Shown here in pieces: positions 44,878-53,397 of a DNA stretch of 64,000 bases. Source of the stretch: an uncultured Sutterella sp. (GTDB lineage: Bacteria > Pseudomonadota > Gammaproteobacteria > Burkholderiales > Burkholderiaceae_F); contig CAAEPH010000007.1 of assembly GCA_900757865.1 (NCBI GenBank), positions 1-64,000 on the forward strand, given 5' to 3'. How positions within the stretch are numbered: position 1 is the first letter of the stretch; each line of letters opens with the position of its first letter. The notes below the pieces were generated by a model, which saw nothing but the letters and a program-made list of their open reading frames with translations, was not told the origin of the DNA and searched no databases. The position numbers were made by a program, and so were the translations under genes.

Positions 44878-45393
44878 TTAGCGCTTCGCGCGATTCGCCA
44901 TTTCTTCTTGCAGTCGCTTGTCAATTTCAGCTTGGCGCTCGACTTGACCCACCGACGTGCCTTCGTACTTCATGCCGTGCTGAATCCAGCCCTGGATCCC
45001 GTCGGGCATCACGTACACATTCTGGTAGCCCAATTTCAGGGTTTCGGAAGCGATTTCCCAAGAGACGTTGCACATGCGGTTCACGCAATAAAAAATCAAG
45101 AACGTGTCTTTTTTGTCTTTGGGTAAGAGCTTTTGCCAGTCGGCGACATTGATCGGTGTGGCGCCTGGCACATGACTTTTTTCGTAGAGGTCTTTGGGAT
45201 TGCAGTCAAACACATAGACCCCGGGCTTACCCATGTTGTCCGCCACACGGCCAACCGAGAGCGGTAAGGGTTGCTGCATGGCCTGGGTTTCAGCAGCAGG
45301 TTCTGCGGCCAGACTAGGCGTGGTTAATGCAAAACCGCTCGCTAACGCCACGCTGAGCACCAGAGCCGACCAAGTCAACGAAGATTTGCTCAT
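44878..45393 (-). CDS. Exported rhodanese-like protein
   Basis: A 171-residue periplasmic protein with a Sec signal peptide (ending near SLAAEP). Its single rhodanese domain has the active-site loop C103-VNRM-C108. Rhodaneses move sulfane sulfur between thiols or from thiosulfate to acceptors such as cyanide, forming sulfite; here the neighbour is a sulfite reductase, so a link with sulfur oxyanion metabolism is likely. GGGAGGA precedes the ATG. It is separated from mccA by 273 nt of hairpin-rich spacer. Confidence 0.87.
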   Translation of the reverse strand: MSKSSLTWSALVLSVALASGFALTTPSLAAEPAAETQAMQQPLPLSVGRVADNMGKPGVYVFDCNPKDLYEKSHVPGATPINVADWQKLLPKDKKDTFLIFYCVNRMCNVSWEIASETLKLGYQNVYVMPDGIQGWIQHGMKYEGTSVGQVERQAEIDKRLQEEMANRAKR

Positions 45394-45547
45394 GATGTGT
45401 GTCCTCCCAAGGATGAAAAATGTCGCTTTTGTTGTGTTTAGCTATCGTAATCGTCCAGAGACCAAGTCTAGGGCGCTTGCGATAACTCACCTCAGATAAG
45501 CCTGGAGGTGAAAAAAGGGACCCCTGCCAGCGGTTCTGGGGAAAGGA

Positions 45548-45578
45548 GCTTGGATGGCATACGTGACGTCATCCAAGC
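45548..45578 (-). repeat. Perfect stem-loop downstream of mccA (distal)
   Basis: GCTTGGATG (45548-45556) and CATCCAAGC (45570-45578) form a perfect 9-bp stem with a 13-nt loop, followed on the minus strand by a C/T-rich tract. Confidence 0.7.
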
Positions 45579-45594
45579 GAGACTTTCGAGAACC

Positions 45595-45633
45595 CTCCCC
45601 TCAGGATGGCCACGGGTGGCATCGGGAGGGGAG
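45595..45633 (-). terminator. Stem-loop downstream of mccA (proximal)
   Basis: CTCCCCTC (45595-45602) pairs with GAGGGGAG (45626-45633), and inner GGATGGCCAC pairs with GTGGCATC with a bulge. No long T run follows, so it may stabilise the mccA message as well as limit read-through into the rhodanese gene. Confidence 0.6.
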
Positions 45634-45666
45634 TTGACGGGATCCCGTCCTCTCAGAGAGCAAGAG

Positions 45667-47607
45667 TTACTTCGCAGCACTCTTGTTCAAAAGAGCCAAC
45701 GCTTCGGTCGTGTACACCGCGCCCTGGTCTACCAACTGCTTGGCATACTTCGGACCGTGGACACCCCAGGAACCGTCGTCCTTGATCTTAGCGACGATGG
45801 CGCGAGCCTGGTCAGCATAGGTCTGGACCTGAGCCTTGGTCGAATTGTCAACCTTGGTGGTCTGGAGCATATCACTGATCTTCAGCAAGTCAGCCGTGAT
45901 CTTCGCGTAGCCTTCCTTAACAGGCTGTTGCCATGCAACGACCTTGTTGTAGATGGTGCGCTGATCTTTGAATCGCATGGATTCAGGGAACTTCGACTGG
46001 ACGGGGCTGTGGCAACCCATCGCATCCTGAACGTGTTTGTCAGGCCACGACGTACGACCGCAAGACCACATCAAGTCGATGTATGGACGACCGTTATCCT
46101 TGGAAACGTGCCAGCCCTTCTTGTTCGTCAACGAACGATCCGTCGTACCATCAGGCGGGTTAATCGTCTTCTTTTCAGGATCGACGAGAATACGCCAGAT
46201 GTGGGACGCGCGAACGTTGTCGAAGCCAGCCATGTCCGGACGCTGGATCGCTGCGAAGTTTTCGCAGGAACCCATCTTCGGCATATGGCAAGACGCGCAA
46301 TCGTTACGGCTGTGCGTACCGCCCTGAGCGAAGAACTCGGCAGCGGTGGTATGGCAGTCCTGGCAGGTCTTCTTCATGTGAGGCACAGTGTAGTAAGACT
46401 TCCAGTCATTGGACGTAACTTCGTGCGGGTCGTGGCAGGTTGTGCAACGCATACCCTTTTGATAGTGCTTCGTGTAAAGCGACTGGGAACCTTCGGTACC
46501 GCAAGCCGGGCAGAAGCTCTTGAAGTAGACATTGAACGGGGACTTCGGATCTTTCTTGGCATCGTTCTGGTTGTAAACGATACGCTGGTGGCAGCGTTCG
46601 CAATCAGACGGCATACCAGCACCGCGGGCACCGTACAAGTGAGCACCGGCGCCGTGGCATTCTTCACAGCTCACGCCCTTAGCCACCGTGTGTTCACGCA
46701 ACTTCTTCGCATCGCCTAACGCAGCAAACAATTCCTTCTGGCTCTTGAAGTTAAACTTCCAGGTATGGCAGATTTCGCAATACGAGGAACCAGGTTGGAA
46801 CATTGCTTGTGTGCGGTTAGAAGCACCGTAGGAGTTCATACCCCAGACGTTGGAACTCTGAGCACCAAAGTCTTCGAGCTTGGTTGGGAAGGTTGGATCC
46901 CAGGCGTTAATCTTCTTGGCCATTTCTGGCGTGAGATATTCAGCCCAGCCGCGTGAGAACTGGTTCCCACCGGCAACCATCTTACCCGTGCCCTTCGAGA
47001 GGTTACCGCCTTCGATGTGATATGTACCACGGACAAGCCACTTGTCGACGAAACCGTACTTCGTGCGAGGGGTACCCATGACGACGTAAACGTCATCGGC
47101 TTCGATACCTTCAGGAAGCACAGAGGCCTTGGAATTGTAAAGGGGTTTCTTCATATCGCCGCCCACTTCTTCCATTTCTTCTGGGAAGCGGACGATCTTG
47201 GAGTGACGTGAACGAGCCCACTTTTCATATTTTTCCGGGTGGCATTCACCGCACTTCTCCGGCCCAACGAAGTTGTTCGGTAGGTCGAGGAAGGATTCGT
47301 ACGGCAAGCGATAGGTCACGGCAGCCTTGCGGCCCGTATCTTTGTGATACTGGGCGCCACCACCGAACTCGACCCACTCTTCGGTACGGTCAGACATCGT
47401 GAATTTACCCACGACACGACCTTCCTTGAGGTACGTCTTGAAGTACGGGTGATTGGCTTTCAGGTAGTCCCAGAAAGCCTTGTCTTGCGCTACATAGCCA
47501 TCGAGTGTACGGGGAAGGTCAATCGTCACGAGAGCAGAAGCTGGCGCAACGGCGAACATCGTACCGACAACGGCGGCAAGAGACAGAAGCTTGGAATGCT
47601 TGGTCAT
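45667..47607 (-). CDS. mccA: Octaheme dissimilatory sulfite reductase MccA (SirA)
   Basis: A 646-residue periplasmic enzyme that reduces sulfite to sulfide with six electrons as a terminal respiratory reductase. It has a signal peptide (ending near PASALV). Seven CXXCH motifs start at Cys119, 277, 314, 336, 388, 415 and 437. The eighth is the family-specific CX15CH heme site, Cys516 to Cys532-His533. Extra cysteines (366, 369 and 448) include likely ligands of the Cu(I) ion known in the Wolinella enzyme. AAGGAG precedes the ATG. The electron-donor genes found beside other mccA genes (Fe-S protein and NrfD-type subunit) and a dedicated heme lyase are not in the window. Confidence 0.93.
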   Translation of the reverse strand: MTKHSKLLSLAAVVGTMFAVAPASALVTIDLPRTLDGYVAQDKAFWDYLKANHPYFKTYLKEGRVVGKFTMSDRTEEWVEFGGGAQYHKDTGRKAAVTYRLPYESFLDLPNNFVGPEKCGECHPEKYEKWARSRHSKIVRFPEEMEEVGGDMKKPLYNSKASVLPEGIEADDVYVVMGTPRTKYGFVDKWLVRGTYHIEGGNLSKGTGKMVAGGNQFSRGWAEYLTPEMAKKINAWDPTFPTKLEDFGAQSSNVWGMNSYGASNRTQAMFQPGSSYCEICHTWKFNFKSQKELFAALGDAKKLREHTVAKGVSCEECHGAGAHLYGARGAGMPSDCERCHQRIVYNQNDAKKDPKSPFNVYFKSFCPACGTEGSQSLYTKHYQKGMRCTTCHDPHEVTSNDWKSYYTVPHMKKTCQDCHTTAAEFFAQGGTHSRNDCASCHMPKMGSCENFAAIQRPDMAGFDNVRASHIWRILVDPEKKTINPPDGTTDRSLTNKKGWHVSKDNGRPYIDLMWSCGRTSWPDKHVQDAMGCHSPVQSKFPESMRFKDQRTIYNKVVAWQQPVKEGYAKITADLLKISDMLQTTKVDNSTKAQVQTYADQARAIVAKIKDDGSWGVHGPKYAKQLVDQGAVYTTEALALLNKSAAK

Positions 47608-47697
47608 AATTCGCTCCTTGTAGTCTCTATTAAGACAGGGTTGATTGAAAACTCTTTGTTCGGCCGGTAAGCCTCACATCGAGTCTGAGGTCTATTT

Positions 47698-47729
47698 GTA
47701 GTGAGAGGTTCTTGGGGGCCTCTCGCTAC
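47698..47729 (-). promoter_or_regulatory. Leader hairpin upstream of mccA
   Basis: An 11-bp stem with one G-T pair (47698-47708 with 47719-47729) lies about 90-120 nt before the mccA start and would sit in its 5' untranslated region. Confidence 0.5.
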
Positions 47730-47794
47730 GAATTCCAATCTAATCCTTAATCTTCACTTAAGGTAGTGGGGTTAACACCCTATCACCTAGTCTT

Positions 47795-47808
47795 TTGATC
47801 TAAACCAA
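47795..47808 (-). promoter_or_regulatory. FNR-like site upstream of mccA
   Basis: Read on the minus strand, TTGGT-TTAG-ATCAA matches the FNR/CRP-family consensus TTGAT-n4-ATCAA at nine of ten positions. Control by an anaerobic activator would suit a sulfite reductase. The promoter downstream of it is not clearly recognisable. Confidence 0.45.
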
Positions 47809-48347
47809 AGGTTACGTCAACTTTCGTCGTCTCTCCCATCTGACGTAATTCGCGTCTCCGATGAGGGCCTCGTCTGCTTAGTCTGAGTAAGAAGAAAACA
47901 TAAAAAGCCTTATATATCAATTCTTTTAAACGTTAAGTTCAATCGATTCTTCCTTTAGGGCCAAAGCACAAAATCCCCCACTAAGGGCGTGATGTAAGCG
48001 GGAGTAATCCCTGTTGTTTTTCATTTTTAGCAACGCCATCTTGCATTTTTGACAGTTGGATTTTCGTTTTTTCTCGAATTTGTGCTCTTTATTTACTTCC
48101 GTTTGACGTTTAGTAAACTTAAACCATAAAGATTCATTGATTCGATTTTTCTTTACATTCAAACCCAAGACGGCGCTTTTTGATAGTATTCGTTTATAGC
48201 CTTTCGCCGCGTGATAGTCACGTAAAACAACTCAAGGCTTGATGACGGTTCGCGCAAACTGCTCGTTTTTTGAACGCCAAAAGGAAACGTCAGCGAGATC
48301 CAAATTTCTCACTGGCGCTGATGATAAAAACGTGATGCTTTCTTTCG

Positions 48348-50699
48348 TTATGCGTTATGAGGCACTTCGCTCTCGTCAATATCGATATTTTCTTCGATAA
48401 AGATTTCGATCTCGCGCTCGCGCAGTCGCGCGAGGGCCGCCTCGTCCGGGGCGGGCGGCTCAGCTTTTGAGATCGGCTCTCCGGCTTCCATCACCGTCAT
48501 TGCTTCATTGAGCGAGGTGGTATGCACCGTATTGGGCCAGCGATCTTCTCGGGCGTAACCCTCGTAGTCCAGGGCCTGTAGCACCCCTCGAGAGGGGCGC
48601 GTTTGCGTGGCCTCACGAAGCGTTTTGCGAATGACGGGCCCGTTACCCCCACTCTGATAAATCACCAACTCTTCCGCCCCCGTGGGCCAGGGCACTTGTG
48701 CCTCAAGATTAGGGTCGTTGAATTTAGGGAAGATGATCGTGAATTTCACCCCGCGCTCACCGTTTCGCGCCACCGTAATGTTGCCTGCATGACGCTCGGC
48801 GATGTTGGCCACGATCGAGAGCCCCAACCCCATCCCTTTGTCGCCTTTGCTCGTTTGCAAGGGTTTAAAGAATTTGGCAAGTTGCTCGTCACTTAAATAC
48901 GGACCGTTGTCCCCTACAGTGAGACGCCACTCGCGCTCGTTGGCAGGCTCAAGCACCACGTCAATACGCGGGTTGGTCGTTCCCACCAGCGCGTCGGCCG
49001 CGTTTTTGAGAAGATTCAAGATCGCGAGCTCAATCTCCCAGCTGTCCACCTCCGCCAAACTCTTGGGGCGCATACGTACCACGACCGAGGCTTTGGTGTT
49101 GCGAGAACGGCGAAACGTTTGAATCGCGCTTTCAATAATGTTGGAGATGTCATCAACTTGACGCGGCGGGTGGTCGTGCTTGGCATAAGCGCGCACGCGT
49201 TCCACGATTTGACTCGCGCGCATTGACTGCTCCACGATCTCTTTGAGCGCCATCTCAAAGCGCTCTTCGTTGAAGTCCCCACGGCGCAAGCGACGCAGGA
49301 GCGCATTAGCATAATTGTTAACTGCCCCTAAAGGTTGCTTCAGTTCATGCGCAATCACCGTGGACATCTGCCCCACGAGTCCCGTGCGCTCCAGGTTTTC
49401 AATATGCTCGCGCGAGGCTTGCGCTTCTTGGTCGGCACGGTCTCGCTCTTCAAGCGCTTGACGCAAGAGTTTGGTGCGCCTGCGCACCAGCACCGAGAGC
49501 GTCCCCGCATAGGTGAGCACCATAAAGAGCGCTACGGCAGCGAGCGCTAAATATTCAGCGTTATTTCGCACAAAGCGCGAAAAACTCCATTGTGCAAGGT
49601 CACGATAGGGGCCAATGCGAAGCGTGTAGAAAAGATCATAGATAGGACGCGTGGAAACCGGCGTTGACCACTCGGCCCCGTAGGGCTTTCCGTCCATGGT
49701 AAAGAGCGCTGTGGTGATCGCTTTTTTGACGTTAGCGGGCGCCGTGGGGGCCGCCGCAAACATCCACCCTGGGTAGAGCTGGGTGGAATGCACGCAACGC
49801 AAACCATCCCCGATTTTGGGATTTATCACCCAGTAGTCACGCAAGCGGATGTCACCACGCTCGGAGAGGTATTCGAGTTCGCACGCGGGCAACACCCCGA
49901 CGAGCCCAGGGGTCGCGTTCATCATGGAAAAGACTTTTCGGACGTTCCCGTCAGTAAATTGCGTATTGGGCAGAGGATCGTCATCAATGAAGACGTGGTG
50001 TTTTTTGAGTTCCACCGCAGCCGCTAACCAGCCCGAGAGCGACTCGGGCGAAGAGGCGACGAGCTTGCGTGTCGCCAAGTCGTGCAACTCCGGCGCTTTT
50101 TCTCCAGGCTTACCGGTGCGACGCATCACGATAGCGCTCGCGGTCGCACTTTGTGGCGAGTCCGAGTCGGTGGGCCACAAACTTGCCATAGCCTCGACTG
50201 GCATGAGCGTTTCTTGCATCGTGAAGAAATCCGCGTCGGCCATAAAGACATCGATCTGCCCGGTGCGAAGCGCCGTGGCCAGATCGTCGTTATTGAGATA
50301 AAAGACCTGAATCCACGAGCGACCGTAAAGCCTCATGATGTGGTCACGCGTTTTAAGCACCAGATCGCTTTGTGTGCTTTTAAGCAGGTCGTGCTGCACC
50401 CCTATGCGCACGGGTTTGGTAAAAGGCGGTTTGGCAATGAGGGGTTTTTCCGCGAGCGTCAAATCTGCACTCTCGCTTAAGCTTTGTCTTGCCGCCCGGG
50501 GTTCGGGTTTGACATCTGCCGGCAAGCGCTCTTTAACGCGAACCAAATCCTGGATCGTCTGGGTGGTGGTTTTCCCCTCTTCGGTGATGCCCAAGTACGT
50601 CATGCCTTGAGCCCACGCCAGTTGCGCCCCTAAAAGCATTCCCCCAACAAGGGCCAAGTAGCCCAGCGGTGCGTACCACCTGTTTTGTGCTTTGAACAT
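48348..50699 (-). CDS. Sensor histidine kinase with PhnD-like periplasmic domain and C-terminal extension
   Basis: A membrane kinase of about 783 residues. It has a signal/anchor segment (YAPLGYLALVGGMLLG), a PhnD-like ligand-binding domain, a transmembrane helix (EYLALAAVALFMVLTYAG) and a coiled coil. The phosphoacceptor His is in IAHELKQPLG, followed by N box LNLLKNAADAL and G box KGMGLGLSI. Unlike the kinase at 1366 it carries about 130 extra residues after the ATPase domain, acidic at the end (EIEIFIEENIDIDESE). The start is uncertain; the ATG at 50699 begins the signal segment, while the frame is open to 50795. It lies upstream of mccA on the same strand, with no response regulator beside it; sulfite sensing is inferred. 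Confidence 0.85.
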   Translation of the reverse strand: MFKAQNRWYAPLGYLALVGGMLLGAQLAWAQGMTYLGITEEGKTTTQTIQDLVRVKERLPADVKPEPRAARQSLSESADLTLAEKPLIAKPPFTKPVRIGVQHDLLKSTQSDLVLKTRDHIMRLYGRSWIQVFYLNNDDLATALRTGQIDVFMADADFFTMQETLMPVEAMASLWPTDSDSPQSATASAIVMRRTGKPGEKAPELHDLATRKLVASSPESLSGWLAAAVELKKHHVFIDDDPLPNTQFTDGNVRKVFSMMNATPGLVGVLPACELEYLSERGDIRLRDYWVINPKIGDGLRCVHSTQLYPGWMFAAAPTAPANVKKAITTALFTMDGKPYGAEWSTPVSTRPIYDLFYTLRIGPYRDLAQWSFSRFVRNNAEYLALAAVALFMVLTYAGTLSVLVRRRTKLLRQALEERDRADQEAQASREHIENLERTGLVGQMSTVIAHELKQPLGAVNNYANALLRRLRRGDFNEERFEMALKEIVEQSMRASQIVERVRAYAKHDHPPRQVDDISNIIESAIQTFRRSRNTKASVVVRMRPKSLAEVDSWEIELAILNLLKNAADALVGTTNPRIDVVLEPANEREWRLTVGDNGPYLSDEQLAKFFKPLQTSKGDKGMGLGLSIVANIAERHAGNITVARNGERGVKFTIIFPKFNDPNLEAQVPWPTGAEELVIYQSGGNGPVIRKTLREATQTRPSRGVLQALDYEGYAREDRWPNTVHTTSLNEAMTVMEAGEPISKAEPPAPDEAALARLREREIEIFIEENIDIDESEVPHNA

Positions 50700-50810
50700 C
50701 ACCCAACCGTCACTTTCGAAAAAAAACGTGCTCCACCGCCCGAGCACAAAGCCCATCGGGTAGGATTTATTAAAATACTTCTTATATTTTGCCACGTCTT
50801 AACTCACACC

Positions 50811-52331
50811 ATGTCAGAAACCCGCTCTACTCTGTTGAAGTCGTTTGCTCAAACACCACTCGCCTACGACGATGCACTCGGGCGATTGTTGCCCGCGACC
50901 GTCGCGCAACCGCTTGCCAAAAGCGAGATTTGCACCGTGGAAGACCTCTACGAGTGCGCGGCAGCTGCGGGCGCCGGCTGGTTTAAACAGATTCCCGGGA
51001 TCACCGCGGAGATTGCGCAAGCCCTCATGTTTTGGCTCTGGGAGTATGGCGCTGACGTGGGTGAGGTGACGGCGCGATTTTTTCTTCCGGGACAAGCCCC
51101 CGACGCCCTCACAAAAGATAGCGAGGAGGTCGTCGCCGTCGACTCGCGTATCGTGCCCCTTGAAGCGCTGAGCGTACCGGCCTCGCTCTCGGGCGAGCAC
51201 GGCAGTAACCGTGCGCCTTCGCAGTACTGCTCACTTGTTGCCGACAATGACCTCGCTGCCATTCATGCGTGGCTCAACGCAAGAGCCGCGAACGAAAATA
51301 CGCGGGGGAACTATCGCAAAGAAGCCGAACGGTTTCTCCTTTGGTGCTTGGTGGAGCGCCGCACAGCGCTCTCCTCCATCAAAGCCGATGACGCGTCGCT
51401 TTATTTGCGATGGCTTGAAAACCTGGGGCGCTTGGACGACGCCGCCTGGTCGCAACGCTGGAGAGAGCCTCAGTCGCTTTGGATTGGTCCCAAAAACGTG
51501 CCACGGCTCTCTCCCATGTGGCGTCCCTTTAATGGACCATTACAATCCGCGAGTCGCCGTAACGCCATCGTGGTGGTGCGTCAGCTCTTTAATTTTCTTA
51601 AAAAGACCGGGTACTTGAATTTCAATCCCTTTGATCAGGTAAGTCCTAAAGTACCCCTTTTGAAGGGCGAAGGTGTGCCTCAGGCGTTTGCGGATCGCAG
51701 TTTGACGCCAGAGCAGTGGAGTGAAATCACGGCGCACTTAAATCTTCTGCCTGACGGCTGGCCACGCGAGCGCATGAAACTCATCTTGATGCTGGGGAAA
51801 AGCCTGGGGATGCGCGCGAGCGAAATGCTCGACGCACGCACAAGCTGGATTGTGCAACGGCGTTTGGGCTTTAAAGTGCGCACCTCAATTGAAATCGTGG
51901 GCAAAGGCGCCAAAGTCCGCCGTCTGCCGCTCAACGACGCGCAATTGACGATTTTAAATGACGCGCTAGCCGCCCGAGGACTTCCTCGGGCTACGCAGTG
52001 TGAGCCCGAGACACCCCTTCTCATTAACTTGGGGCGCGGGCGACACCCGCACGGCACCATGACGCGAAGTGGCCTTTATCGCGTCTTGGAGAGTTTTTTT
52101 GATGCCGTCGCGCGTGACGTTGAGAGCACCTCCCCGATGGACGCCGCCAAACTGCGCGCGTCGTCGACGCACTGGTTGCGACACACGTTTGCCGTGAACG
52201 CTCTGGAAACCATGAGTGTGAACGTCGTGCAGCACGCCATGGGACACGCCAGTGTGGCCACCACCGGGCGCTACCTCTCGCCCGAAGAAGAAACGATGAG
52301 TGAAGCGATGGAGAAAATGAAGCCGCTCTAG
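50811..52331 (+). CDS. Tyrosine recombinase (XerC-like) with an extra N-terminal domain
   Basis: A 506-residue site-specific recombinase. Residues 1-125 form an extra alpha-helical domain seen in some Burkholderiales integrases. The SAM-like core-binding domain follows (about 140-275). The catalytic domain has Arg in GMRASEM, Lys in KGAKVRRLP, HWLRHTF (HxxR), MGHASVATT and the nucleophile Tyr in GRYL. No flanking attachment sites or prophage genes are seen, so it is more likely a chromosomal recombinase than a recent mobile element. The ATG at 50811 begins the recognisable protein; it is divergent from the kinase gene. Confidence 0.85.
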   Translation: MSETRSTLLKSFAQTPLAYDDALGRLLPATVAQPLAKSEICTVEDLYECAAAAGAGWFKQIPGITAEIAQALMFWLWEYGADVGEVTARFFLPGQAPDALTKDSEEVVAVDSRIVPLEALSVPASLSGEHGSNRAPSQYCSLVADNDLAAIHAWLNARAANENTRGNYRKEAERFLLWCLVERRTALSSIKADDASLYLRWLENLGRLDDAAWSQRWREPQSLWIGPKNVPRLSPMWRPFNGPLQSASRRNAIVVVRQLFNFLKKTGYLNFNPFDQVSPKVPLLKGEGVPQAFADRSLTPEQWSEITAHLNLLPDGWPRERMKLILMLGKSLGMRASEMLDARTSWIVQRRLGFKVRTSIEIVGKGAKVRRLPLNDAQLTILNDALAARGLPRATQCEPETPLLINLGRGRHPHGTMTRSGLYRVLESFFDAVARDVESTSPMDAAKLRASSTHWLRHTFAVNALETMSVNVVQHAMGHASVATTGRYLSPEEETMSEAMEKMKPL

Positions 52332-52356
52332 TCTTGAGCGGCTCCAAAAGCATTAA

Positions 52357-53397
52357 CTAGTGGTCTTTAAAGGCCATCGCATAAGCGATCATGATGCTCT
52401 CAAAAACTTGCGCGGGCGCCAAGGGGTGCTCGGCCGAGCGTCGCATCTCGCCCACCGTTTTTTGCCACGCTAAAAGCGCCTCGAGCGTCGCGTTCGACGA
52501 GAGCGCTTCGAGCGCCTTCTCTTCCCCAATAAAGTAGCGTGGCGAGGTACCCAATTTCACTCGCACCAAGTCGTACGCCCAGCGCGAGAGAAAGAGCGCG
52601 AGCGCCGGCGGTTGAATCTCTGAACTGTAAACCGCCAAGATGCGATCCAGGCTCAAACGTCCACCGAGCTTAAGTAAGGTCAAGACGGCCGTTTGGGCCG
52701 TCTCGGGAAGCGTCATCCCGTCGTCAGCATGAAGCGCTTCGAGCGGTGAGCCGCCAGCGAGCGCCAAGGCTTGCTCAGCGTCGGTGACTCCCGGTTGGGC
52801 GTTAAGCCACGCGAGTGCCTCATCGTGCGAGGGGCGCGCCAAGCGCACCAGACGCGAGCGGGAGCGAATCGTGGGGAGCACCCCATCGATATCGTCGGCA
52901 ACCAAAATAAAGACCAAGCCTTGACTTGGCTCTTCGAGCGTTTTGAGAAGCGACGCAGCCGCTTCCGCACGAATCATGTCCGCGGGGTAGATGAGCACCA
53001 CCCGCCATCCGCCACGGTGTGGCGTCATGGCCATAAATTCCATCAAGGTGCGAAATTGGTGAATGCGAATTTCACGCGACTTCTTTTTCTTATCGGTCGT
53101 TTCGTTATCGGCTGGCGTATAGGGTAAGTCGTTGGTGGCTGCAAACGCTTCGCTCACCACAAAGCGCAAATCCGGGTGCGTTCCCGCACGCACAAGGTGG
53201 CACCCTGCACACTCGCCACACGGCGAGCCGTCCTCACGGGGACTTTCACAGAGCAAACTTTCCGCAAAGTTGCGAGCCAAGTCCCATCCCCCGCAGCCCG
53301 GTGCGCCGTGAATCAAAATGGCATTGGGCATCTTGGTGCTCAACGCCGAGAGCGTCTCGGCTGCCTGCTTTAACCAAGGATACGGTGCTAGAACCAT
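52357..53397 (-). CDS. holB: DNA polymerase III delta' subunit
   Basis: A 346-residue clamp-loader subunit. It has the AAA+ fold with degenerate P-loop (HGAPGCGGWDLA), the zinc module with four Cys (CESPREDGSPCGECAGC), and the conserved KTLEEPSQGLVFILVAD and SRSRLVRL segments. It overlaps tmk by 10 nt, showing translational coupling. Confidence 0.94.
   Translation of the reverse strand: MVLAPYPWLKQAAETLSALSTKMPNAILIHGAPGCGGWDLARNFAESLLCESPREDGSPCGECAGCHLVRAGTHPDLRFVVSEAFAATNDLPYTPADNETTDKKKKSREIRIHQFRTLMEFMAMTPHRGGWRVVLIYPADMIRAEAAASLLKTLEEPSQGLVFILVADDIDGVLPTIRSRSRLVRLARPSHDEALAWLNAQPGVTDAEQALALAGGSPLEALHADDGMTLPETAQTAVLTLLKLGGRLSLDRILAVYSSEIQPPALALFLSRWAYDLVRVKLGTSPRYFIGEEKALEALSSNATLEALLAWQKTVGEMRRSAEHPLAPAQVFESIMIAYAMAFKDH

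Larger units (their letters stand above)
47608..48347 (-). other. Long leader/control region of mccA
   Basis: 740 nt without a supportable gene; the 80-residue minus-strand frame at 47926-48168 is lysine-rich with no family features and lies in an AT-rich stretch. The region contains an FNR-like dyad and a leader hairpin, listed separately. Confidence 0.55.

Noticed and set aside
46493..46512. CPAC segment in MccA (residues 366-369) as a ninth heme site
   Set aside because: The second Cys is followed by Gly, not His, so it is not a heme motif; it is better read as a possible metal-ligand or disulfide site.
47926..48168. 80-residue minus-strand frame in the mccA leader
   Set aside because: Lysine-rich translation of AT-rich spacer, no family features and no convincing ribosome site.
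50811..52331. The tyrosine recombinase as sign of a prophage or integrative element
   Set aside because: No attachment repeats, phage or conjugation genes flank it, and housekeeping genes follow directly.
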